Of a stretch of 5,677 nt of DNA, positions 1-4,967 are shown piece after piece. The DNA is taken from assembly GCA_946887155.1 (NCBI GenBank), contig CAMPKM010000222.1:1-5677 (forward strand), read 5' to 3'. Source of the DNA: an uncultured Gemmatimonadota bacterium (GTDB lineage: Bacteria; Gemmatimonadota; Gemmatimonadetes; Gemmatimonadales; Gemmatimonadaceae). Position 1 is the first letter of the stretch; each line of letters starts with the position of its first letter. The notes beneath the pieces were generated by a model, which made no database searches, was not told where the DNA came from, and saw nothing but the letters and a program-made list of their open reading frames with translations. Both the position numbers and the translations under genes were made by a program.

Positions 1-34
1 GTACTACGCAGCGTCACTGTAGGCTCCACATCGC

Positions 35-38
35 GAGG
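35..38 (+). promoter_or_regulatory. Ribosome binding site of the VOC gene
   Basis: A GAGG core lies 7 nt before the ATG at 46 and only 4 nt before the adjacent GTG at 43. The spacing favours the ATG as the start. This is read directly from the sequence; the match is a short 4-nt core. Confidence 0.5.
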
Positions 39-45
39 CGCCGTG

Positions 46-525
46 ATGAAACTCGGTTTGATGGTTCTCGCTTCAGTACTCCTGCCCCATGGGTTGATAA
101 AACCACAGGGCCCGACGCCACCGTTCGCGACCAGCGGCGCGTTCTTTGGCGTCTCGGTCGCTGATCTCGATGCCAGTTCGCGCTGGTACCAGGAGAAACT
201 GGGACTCCGCGTGACGATGCAACCAACCGGCACCGCCGAGGCTCGCGCGACCGTGCTGGCAGGGGGAGGCCTCGTCGTCGAACTGATGCAGCATAGCAAG
301 GCGCGGCCACTTCGGACTGCCGCACCCAGCGTCGGCGCGAACTACGAAGTCCACGGCATCTTCAAGGCCGGCTTCTTCGTCGACGATTTCGACGGCACGA
401 TCGCCGAGCTGCGCCGCCGGGGCGTCGAGATCGCAATCGGTCCGTTTCCCAAACGCGACAACCAGCCGGCGAACGCGATCATCCGGGACAACGCCGGCAA
501 CTACATCCAGGTGCTCGGCCGCTAG
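46..525 (+). CDS. VOC family protein (glyoxalase/bleomycin-resistance fold), probably exported
   Basis: This 159-residue protein has one vicinal-oxygen-chelate unit. Two beta-alpha-beta-beta-beta modules are visible. The first starts near residues 32-55 (VSVADLDASSRWYQEKLGL, the usual V-D-x-D-x-S-x-x-F/W-Y-x-x-x-L-G-L pattern). The second starts near 104-126 (GIFKAGFFVDDFDGTIAELRRRGV) and ends in RDNAGNYIQVLG. The family includes glyoxalases, extradiol dioxygenases and antibiotic-binding proteins, so the fold does not fix the reaction. The usual ligand positions look degenerate: by alignment from memory the first His is Phe33, the His of the second module is near Lys107, and the last Glu is Gln155, with only Glu79 kept. 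A classical metal-dependent glyoxalase is therefore doubtful. Residues 1-18 (one Lys, then a hydrophobic run) look like a signal peptide, unusual for a mostly cytoplasmic family. The ATG was chosen for its GAGG spacing; a GTG directly before it is the alternative. The gene is convergent with the permease and shares four bases with it. Confidence 0.85.
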   Translation: MKLGLMVLASVLLPHGLIKPQGPTPPFATSGAFFGVSVADLDASSRWYQEKLGLRVTMQPTGTAEARATVLAGGGLVVELMQHSKARPLRTAAPSVGANYEVHGIFKAGFFVDDFDGTIAELRRRGVEIAIGPFPKRDNQPANAIIRDNAGNYIQVLGR

Positions 526-2999
526 TCGTGCCGCAGGGCCACCATCGCGTCCACTCGTGAGGCGCGCCACGCTGGAATGGCGTTTGCGAGCGCCGCAACC
601 GAGGCCAGCACCAGGAAGGCGATCGCGAAGCTGAGGACATCGTACGGACCGACGAACAACGCGCTCGACAACGCCCGACTCGCGACCGCCGCCAACCCGG
701 CGCCGGCCACGCCGCCGATCAGTACCAGCACCATCCCCTCCTTCATCACCATCCCCACGACGGTCCCCGATTCCGCGCCTAACGCCTTGCGGATGCCGAT
801 CTCGCGCACCCGGCGGCTCACCGAGTAACCGATCACGCCGTACAGCCCGATCGCGGCAACGGCCAGCGCCAGCAGGCCGAAGGTGCCGATCAGCCAGGCG
901 CCCGCCAGCACCGGAAAGAGCCGGATGTCCGCCAGGTCGCGCAGCGTTCCGGTGTCCATGAACACCAGGTCGGGGCGCAGCGCGCGCAGCTCGCGTTCGA
1001 GTGCCGGCACCAGTGTCGTGGCCGGGAGCCGCGTCCGGACCACGTAGTTCGCAAAAGCGTCATCCGGAGCCATCGGCAGGTGGATGTACGACTTGGGGCT
1101 CTCGCCCGGGGTGTCGACCTTGTAGTCCGCCACCACTCCGATCACGCGAAAGGGTTCGCCATCGAACCGGAGGCGGAAATCCCGGCCTAACGCCTCGCGA
1201 TCCGGCCACAGCCGGCGTGCCATCGCCTCCGAAATGACGGCGACGCGACGACCTTCGGCCCGGTCAGCCTGCTCGATGCCCCGGCCAGCGACCAGGCGCA
1301 GGCCGAAGGCATCGAAGTACTGTTCGTCGACATATGCGCCATCGATCCGGTACGGTTCATCGGCCGCCGAAGCCTGGTGACCCTCGATAAAAACCGAGAA
1401 GCCATTGTTGTTGAGCGACATCGGCACCCGGCTCGCCAACCCCACGGCCTCGACCTGCGGCATGGCCTGCAGCCGCTGGCGTCCCTGCTCGAGGAAGATT
1501 CCGGCCTGCGCACCGTCGAGCTGGTTCATCTCGCCCGCCACCGCGATGAACGCGATCCGGTCGGCGTCAAAGCCCAGGTTGACACGCGCCGCAACGCCAA
1601 GGCTCCGTACGAGGAGCGCACCGGCCACGACGAGTACGAGCGAGACCGCGACCTGCATAACGACAAGCCCATCCCGTAACTCCACGCGCCGTCGCTTGCC
1701 GCCCATCCACTCACCCGCGTCCTTGAGCGCCGGCACCAGGTCCGGCCGCGAGGCACGAATGGCGGGAAGCAGCCCGACCAGGAGCCCGGTGACGATGGCC
1801 GTTCCCAGGGTAAAGGCGAGCACTCGCCAGTCGGGTGCGATATCGAGGCCGAGGTCGATCGGCAGCGGCGGCTTTACCCCCTCCACCAGCCTGGCGAGTC
1901 CGGCCGACAGCGGCAGGGCGACCAGCCCGCCCGCAATCGCGAGCACCATGCTTTCGGTGACGAGCTGGCGTAGCAATCGCGTGCGGTTGGCGCCGAGCGC
2001 GATACGGAGCGAGATCTCGCGTCGGCGGCCCGCGGCGCGGGCGAGCATCAGGTTGGCGAGGTTGGCGCAGGCGACCACCAGGACGAGTGAGACTGCGCCC
2101 ACCATCACGAGGCTCACAGGGGCGATGGTCCTGTCGGCGTCGGGATTGATCCGCACGTCGACGGTCGGCACGACGGCAACCCGCTCGAGCTCCATCGTTT
2201 CGGGATACGTAGCGCCCAAGCGTGATACCATGGCGTCGAACTCGGAGCGGACCTGTGCCGGCGTGACGCCGGGATTCATGCGCCCCTTGAACGAAAGCCA
2301 GTGACGCCCGCGCTGCTCGAACCGTGTGTCGCCGCTCGAACGCCCGCTGGTGCGCTGGTTGCCTAACGGCTCTACCTCCTCGGCCATGGTCACGGGAACC
2401 CACATCTGCGCCGTCACGGCCGGCACCATGCCGCCGAACGCCCGCGGCGCCACCCCGATCACCGTGTATGGGCGCCCGTTCATCCGGAACTGCCGGCCGA
2501 TGGCGGCGAGATCGCCGCCGAACCGCGTCTGCCACATTCCGTCGGAGATGATGGCGACCGGCGACGCGCCCATCCCGAGGAACTCGTCCGCGGTGAACGT
2601 GCGGCCAACGGCCGTGCGAACGCCTAACGTCGAAAAGTAATTGTCGCTGACGAGCTCACCGACGACGAGGTCCGAGCTTCCCTCGAAGGAGGCGTGGGCA
2701 AAGAAGTTCGAGTAGGCGACCAGGTCCGAGAGGGTCGTCGTCTGCTGCCGGTACTCGAGGTAATTCGGGTACGAGTGGGTTTCGTGTGCCGAAGAAGTCG
2801 ACGCATGGCCATAGATGTTGACCAGTTCTTCCGGGTGTTCGACCGGAAGTGGCCGGAAGAGCACCGCGTTCACGATGCTGAAGATCGCGCTGTTGACGCC
2901 AATGCCCAGCGCCAGCGTGAGCATCGCAACGGTGGTGAAGCCAGGGGCTCGGCGCAGGCCGCGCAGCGCGTAACGGATGTCCTGCCGCAGGGTGTCCAT
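522..2999 (-). CDS. ADOP-type duplicated ABC transporter permease (MacB/FtsX family)
   Basis: This 825-residue membrane protein is a tandem duplication of the MacB-type periplasmic domain plus the FtsX domain. The opening MDTLRQDIRYALRGLRRAPG and the following F-T-x-V-A-x-L-T-L-A-L-G-I-G-x-N-x-A-I-F pattern are the hallmark of acidobacterial duplicated orphan permeases. Predicted layout: TM1 about 22-46; periplasmic domain about 50-290; TM2-4 about 295-322, 349-371 and 392-416; TM5 about 441-466; second periplasmic domain about 480-690; TM6-8 about 697-723, 752-775 and 788-809. Each half carries the cytoplasmic R-R-E-I-x-[LI]-R-x-A-L-G-A motif (near 327-337 and 731-742). In MacB/FtsX proteins this region contacts the ATPase. 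No ATP-binding subunit is adjacent, as expected for 'orphan' members. Relatives perform mechanotransmission or efflux of peptides, lipids or macrolides; the substrate here is unknown. The start at 2999 has a GAGGT site, and starting here puts the family N-terminus at residue 1. The frame stays open 91 codons further upstream, but that stretch is Arg/Ser-rich and unlike the family. The length is typical and no key motif is missing. Confidence 0.95.
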   Translation of the reverse strand: MDTLRQDIRYALRGLRRAPGFTTVAMLTLALGIGVNSAIFSIVNAVLFRPLPVEHPEELVNIYGHASTSSAHETHSYPNYLEYRQQTTTLSDLVAYSNFFAHASFEGSSDLVVGELVSDNYFSTLGVRTAVGRTFTADEFLGMGASPVAIISDGMWQTRFGGDLAAIGRQFRMNGRPYTVIGVAPRAFGGMVPAVTAQMWVPVTMAEEVEPLGNQRTSGRSSGDTRFEQRGRHWLSFKGRMNPGVTPAQVRSEFDAMVSRLGATYPETMELERVAVVPTVDVRINPDADRTIAPVSLVMVGAVSLVLVVACANLANLMLARAAGRRREISLRIALGANRTRLLRQLVTESMVLAIAGGLVALPLSAGLARLVEGVKPPLPIDLGLDIAPDWRVLAFTLGTAIVTGLLVGLLPAIRASRPDLVPALKDAGEWMGGKRRRVELRDGLVVMQVAVSLVLVVAGALLVRSLGVAARVNLGFDADRIAFIAVAGEMNQLDGAQAGIFLEQGRQRLQAMPQVEAVGLASRVPMSLNNNGFSVFIEGHQASAADEPYRIDGAYVDEQYFDAFGLRLVAGRGIEQADRAEGRRVAVISEAMARRLWPDREALGRDFRLRFDGEPFRVIGVVADYKVDTPGESPKSYIHLPMAPDDAFANYVVRTRLPATTLVPALERELRALRPDLVFMDTGTLRDLADIRLFPVLAGAWLIGTFGLLALAVAAIGLYGVIGYSVSRRVREIGIRKALGAESGTVVGMVMKEGMVLVLIGGVAGAGLAAVASRALSSALFVGPYDVLSFAIAFLVLASVAALANAIPAWRASRVDAMVALRHD

Positions 3000-3005
3000 C
3001 GGTTG

Positions 3006-3010
3006 ACCTC
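3006..3010 (-). promoter_or_regulatory. Ribosome binding site of the permease
   Basis: On the minus strand GAGGT stands 6 nt before the ATG at 2999. It fixes the permease start against the longer open frame, which runs upstream to 3272. Confidence 0.7.
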
Positions 3011-3118
3011 GAGCGAGTTCCGTTTTCGCCCTACGGAGTTGCAGCGTGGCGAAGTTTCGGGGGCGCACGCCGAGCCCCGACCTGCGCTCCCCCCTCCCCG
3101 GGTGGCCGAGGACCGCTT

Positions 3119-3156
3119 GGATCGTTCGCCCGTCAAGCGCCGAAGTGGAACGATCC
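3119..3156. repeat. 9-bp perfect inverted repeat, candidate operator
   Basis: GGATCGTTC (3119-3127) and its exact reverse complement GAACGATCC (3148-3156) are separated by 20 nt, with half-site centres 29 bp apart (nearly three helical turns). The dyad lies 70-107 bp upstream of the AraC-family start and 120-157 bp upstream of the permease start. It could be an operator read by the neighbouring regulator or a 9-bp hairpin stem. AraC-family proteins more often use direct repeats, so the link to that gene is inference. Confidence 0.4.
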
Positions 3157-3225
3157 TGCTGTGTGACGAGCCGTTCCGTCCCCCGATGCTGGCGGCATTG
3201 TGCAGGTCGTTCCGAGATTCGGTGC

Positions 3226-4092
3226 ATGATCGCCTCTGCGATGTCTGGCAAGCAACTGCCGTCTCCGCGCATCGGTTCGGCGCGATTCGTCCGTACGGAT
3301 GCGCTGGGCGGTTACATGGCGCTGGCCGGGTCCCGTTTCGAGACGCGGCTGCCACCCCACGTGCACAGCTCGTACGTCCTCGGCGTCGTCGAAAGCGGCG
3401 CAGTGCGCGTGACGACGAATCACTCGTCGCACGTGGCCAGCGCCGGAATGGTCGTGTTGCTGTCGCCGTTCGTCGTGCACACGGAGATCCCGGTCAGCGA
3501 GCAGGGGTGGACGTTCCGTTATCTCTACCCGACCGATGCCGTCGTGCGTGAAGCATTGTGCGCAGCACCCGCGTCGTCGCCGGCACTTCGATTCGGGCGA
3601 CCGGTGATCGACGATCCCGGGCTGGCAACTATGATCACCCGCGTCCACCAGGGCCTCGAATCGGGGGATCCTGATGGCACGACAGCCGACGCGCTCACGT
3701 CACTCGTCAGGCAGCTCGCTGAGCGATATGGTCGCAATCGCCCGGACGTGGAATCGCGCGAGCGCCGCAACATCGGTGCGGTGCGCGACCTGATCACGGA
3801 ACGCCCCCTGAAATCCGTGAAGCTCCAGGACCTTGCATCGGCGGCAGGATTGAGCCCGTTCCACTTCACGCGCGTGTTCAAGAATGAAGTAGGGCTGCCG
3901 CCTTACGCGTACTACGAACAGGTTCGCATCGCCTTCGCCCACCAGCTGATTCACGAGGGCCATGACCTCACGTCGGTCGCGTACCAGCTTGGATACGCCG
4001 ACCAGAGCCACCTGACGCGGCACTTCCGCCGAGGGTCGTTCACGACTCCCGGCAAGATGGCTCACTTCGCTCGAACCGCGTTGAAGCGATAA
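3226..4092 (+). CDS. AraC/XylS-family transcriptional regulator
   Basis: This 288-residue regulator (from ATG 3226) has an N-terminal cupin-like sensing domain and a C-terminal double helix-turn-helix. The sensing domain covers about residues 30-100 and shows the family's P-P-H-x-H-x-x-Y-x-L-x-V-V-x-x-G pattern at 43-58 and L-L-S-P-F-x-V-H at 78-85. The DNA-binding domain covers about 180-275. Its first HTH is near 198-219 (VKLQDLASAAGLSPFHFTRVFK). Its second, near 247-268, carries the signature L-G-Y-A-D-Q-S-H-L-T-R-H-F-R-R followed by TTPGK. Such proteins usually bind a small ligand and activate a nearby or divergent gene. The permease starts divergently 226 bp away and is the obvious candidate target, along with autoregulation. 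The start is uncertain: ATG 3226 and ATG 3241 (283 residues) both give normal family lengths and neither has a clear Shine-Dalgarno site. A GTG at 3046 would add 60 residues of low-complexity sequence and is unlikely. The 212-bp palindrome begins 10 bp after the stop. Confidence 0.92.
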   Translation: MIASAMSGKQLPSPRIGSARFVRTDALGGYMALAGSRFETRLPPHVHSSYVLGVVESGAVRVTTNHSSHVASAGMVVLLSPFVVHTEIPVSEQGWTFRYLYPTDAVVREALCAAPASSPALRFGRPVIDDPGLATMITRVHQGLESGDPDGTTADALTSLVRQLAERYGRNRPDVESRERRNIGAVRDLITERPLKSVKLQDLASAAGLSPFHFTRVFKNEVGLPPYAYYEQVRIAFAHQLIHEGHDLTSVAYQLGYADQSHLTRHFRRGSFTTPGKMAHFARTALKR

Positions 4093-4102
4093 GGTCTGAT
4101 TC

Positions 4103-4314
4103 AGGGACGATTTTCACTGAGGGGCTTGAACACGGAGGGAACGGATCAGCCGGATTTTCGCGGGTACTGCTGTGAAAAACAGAACACGGATCAAGACACC
4201 GTCCAAGTTCCAGACGAAGGCTGTGATCCGTGTTCTGTTTTTCACTGCCGTATCCGTGACAACCAGACTGAACCCGTTTCGTCCGTGTTCAGCCCTTCAG
4301 TGAAAATCGTCCCT
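4103..4314. repeat. 212-bp imperfect palindrome (MITE/REP-like element or long hairpin)
   Basis: The ends are an 18-bp perfect inverted repeat: AGGGACGATTTTCACTGA (4103-4120) against its reverse complement (4297-4314). Pairing continues inward for about 25 more bases with a few mismatches and a one-base offset (GGGCT, GAACACGGA, AACGG). It is weaker between about 4145 and 4171, then becomes perfect for 22 bp (4172-4193 with 4224-4245) around a 30-nt loop. Outer and inner stems share the same centre (4208/4209), so the arms are equal in length. GAACACGGA or its complement occurs four times. The element nearly fills the gap between two convergent genes, starting 10 bp after the AraC stop and overlapping the lipoprotein stop by two bases. 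No transposase and no clear target-site duplication is visible. It may be a non-autonomous mobile element, a REP/BIME-type repeat, or a bidirectional RNA hairpin that also ends transcription. No protein in it is credible. Confidence 0.8.
4172..4245. terminator. Inner 22-bp perfect stem with 30-nt loop, possible bidirectional terminator
   Basis: This is the core of the larger palindrome: a 22-bp perfect stem (4172-4193 and 4224-4245) with an unpaired loop of 30 nt. It lies between two genes that converge on it, so RNA from either side would fold the same way. The right arm contains a five-T run, but within the stem rather than after it. It is therefore not a canonical intrinsic terminator, and the terminator role is inference from position. 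Confidence 0.35.
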
Positions 4315-4831
4315 AAAAACAGCGGACATCTCTATTCCAATCGGCAAACAAACCGGACTGGTTAGGCGTCCGTATCCACATGTGCAGATACCAGTACTGA
4401 AGGACATCGCTCTTGAGCATCTGGCGGCCGAGCAATCGTGGTGGAACGGAGTCCTTCGGCCAGGCGCGGTATGGGATGATGTATTCGACCGCGTTCAAGA
4501 CGTACGAACCGTCGGGCTTCCGCTCGTACAATAGGAACTCCGGCTTCTCGACTTCGACCTTCTCGTCTACATGAGAACGATTGAGGTGGTGGAAGCCCAT
4601 CGTTCCCTGTGAAGAGTCGGAGATGCACGCCGCGACCTTGGCGGCGTAACCGTTGGCGACCGCCGAATCGAGGTTCTTGAAGGCTGCGGTTGCCGCACGT
4701 GCGCGCCTGACGCCTTCGACCACTTCCGATCCGTACGCTGACGGATCGGCGGGCGCGTCTGTCATCGAGGGGTGAACGTGCGCAGCGGGTCTGGCGCACG
4801 CCGTGAGCGTGAGGAACAAGAGTAGGCGCAT
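4313..4831 (-). CDS. Putative lipoprotein of a conserved uncharacterised family
   Basis: The product has 172 residues from ATG 4831. The N-terminus is M-R, a hydrophobic run, then the lipobox L9-T10-A11-C12, suggesting cleavage before Cys12 and lipid anchoring. Residues 13-35 are Pro/Ala/Ser-rich, a typical tether. From about 40 on the protein matches, from memory, a widespread unnamed family with the patterns A-x-x-x-G-Y, C-[IV]...G-x-M-G-x-H-[HY]-x-N, K-P-E-x-L-L-Y-E, [VA]-E-Y-x-[IV]-P, L-H-x-W and the closing F-A-D-W-N-x-x-V-x-C. All are present (Met78-Gly79, His81-His82, His150, Trp152, Asp164-Trp165-Asn166, Cys171). Cys69 and Cys171 could form a disulfide outside the cytoplasm. The function is unknown to me. 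An 11-residue signal is short for a lipoprotein. A TTG at 4852 would give 18 residues before the Cys, but it lies in a short palindrome. Neither start has a clear Shine-Dalgarno site. The stop overlaps the end of the 212-bp palindrome by two bases. Confidence 0.8.
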   Translation of the reverse strand: MRLLLFLTLTACARPAAHVHPSMTDAPADPSAYGSEVVEGVRRARAATAAFKNLDSAVANGYAAKVAACISDSSQGTMGFHHLNRSHVDEKVEVEKPEFLLYERKPDGSYVLNAVEYIIPYRAWPKDSVPPRLLGRQMLKSDVLQYWYLHMWIRTPNQSGLFADWNRDVRCF

Positions 4832-4836
4832 GACTT

Positions 4837-4852
4837 TTGGGGTCTGACCCAA
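4837..4852. repeat. Short palindrome around GGGTC-T-GACCC
   Basis: GGGTC (4840-4844) and GACCC (4846-4850) form a perfect dyad around one base, and flanking TTG/CAA extends it with one bulged G. It sits 6-21 nt upstream of the lipoprotein ATG (4831) and covers the alternative TTG. From memory, unchecked, GGGGTCAGACCCC-type palindromes are scattered between genes in several phyla, sometimes near REP-associated transposases. This could be a remnant of one or a small operator. Confidence 0.4.
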
Positions 4853-4884
4853 TCTTGGGAGAGAGCGCCAGGATGTGGCTCCTC

Positions 4885-4917
4885 GTGCAATGAACCGGAT
4901 TCGATGTGCAACGATCC
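4885..4917. promoter_or_regulatory. GTGCAA direct repeat with AACGATCC, candidate binding sites
   Basis: GTGCAA occurs at 4885-4890 and 4906-4911, exactly 21 bp (two helical turns) apart. The second copy overlaps AACGATCC (4910-4917), the same 8-mer that forms both arms of the dyad at 3119-3156. The site lies in the divergent spacer between lipoprotein and kinase. Direct repeats with about 21-bp period suit AraC-family or LytTR-type regulators, both plausible here, but a hexamer repeat can easily be chance. Confidence 0.25.
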
Positions 4918-4954
4918 GTCGCTTCGCGGTCCTTCAACCCTCGCCCGATCGTCG

Positions 4955-4960
4955 TATTGT
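4955..4960 (+). promoter_or_regulatory. Candidate -10 box for a leaderless kinase mRNA
   Basis: TATTGT matches TATAAT at four of six positions, including the key first, second and last bases. It ends 7 nt before the kinase ATG at 4968. Transcription would then begin at or next to the A of the ATG. This fits the complete lack of a Shine-Dalgarno site. The -35 region (about 4932-4937, CTTCAA) is poor. Confidence 0.35.
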
Positions 4961-4967
4961 TCGATTC

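Larger units (their letters stand above)
3000..3225. promoter_or_regulatory. Divergent intergenic region between permease and AraC regulator
   Basis: These 226 bp separate two divergent starts and must carry both promoters. A perfect 9-bp inverted repeat lies in it (3119-3156). On the minus strand TTGACG (3136-3131), a fair -35 match, sits inside the spacer of that repeat, but no good -10 follows at 16-18 bp. I cannot place either promoter. Reading frames are open on both strands here, but they encode Arg/Pro/Ser-rich sequence typical of non-coding high-GC DNA. Confidence 0.55.

Noticed and set aside
1405..2304. 299-codon plus-strand reading frame antisense to the permease
   Set aside because: Its composition (Ser/Thr/Arg/Ala-rich, no motifs) is that of a high-GC shadow frame, and the minus-strand permease explains the region fully.
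522..2999. MacB macrolide exporter
   Set aside because: There is no ATP-binding domain in the protein or next to it, and the two permease units are in tandem. ADOP is the better name.
3108..3136. Sigma-70 promoter for the permease using TTGACG on the minus strand
   Set aside because: The hexamer at the right spacing is GTCCTC, which does not resemble a -10 box.
3046..3225. GTG start at 3046 adding 60 residues to the AraC regulator
   Set aside because: The added sequence is Arg/Ser/Pro/Trp-rich without domain character. It would cover most of the divergent control region, and the protein is family-length without it.
3000..3272. N-terminal extension of the permease reading frame by 91 codons upstream of 2999
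   Set aside because: The family N-terminus (MDTLRQDIRYALRGLRR) begins exactly at 2999 with a GAGGT site 6 nt before it. The extension is unlike any ADOP sequence and would overlap the AraC gene.
4103..4314. Insertion sequence with target-site duplication
   Set aside because: No transposase fits in 212 bp, and the flanks (ending CTGATTC on the left, starting AAAAACA on the right) show no clear direct repeat. Only a non-autonomous or REP-like origin stays open.
4126..4365. 79-codon plus-strand reading frame through the palindrome
   Set aside because: It is a by-product of the inverted repeat, with no family resemblance and no ribosome site. It runs into the lipoprotein gene on the opposite strand.
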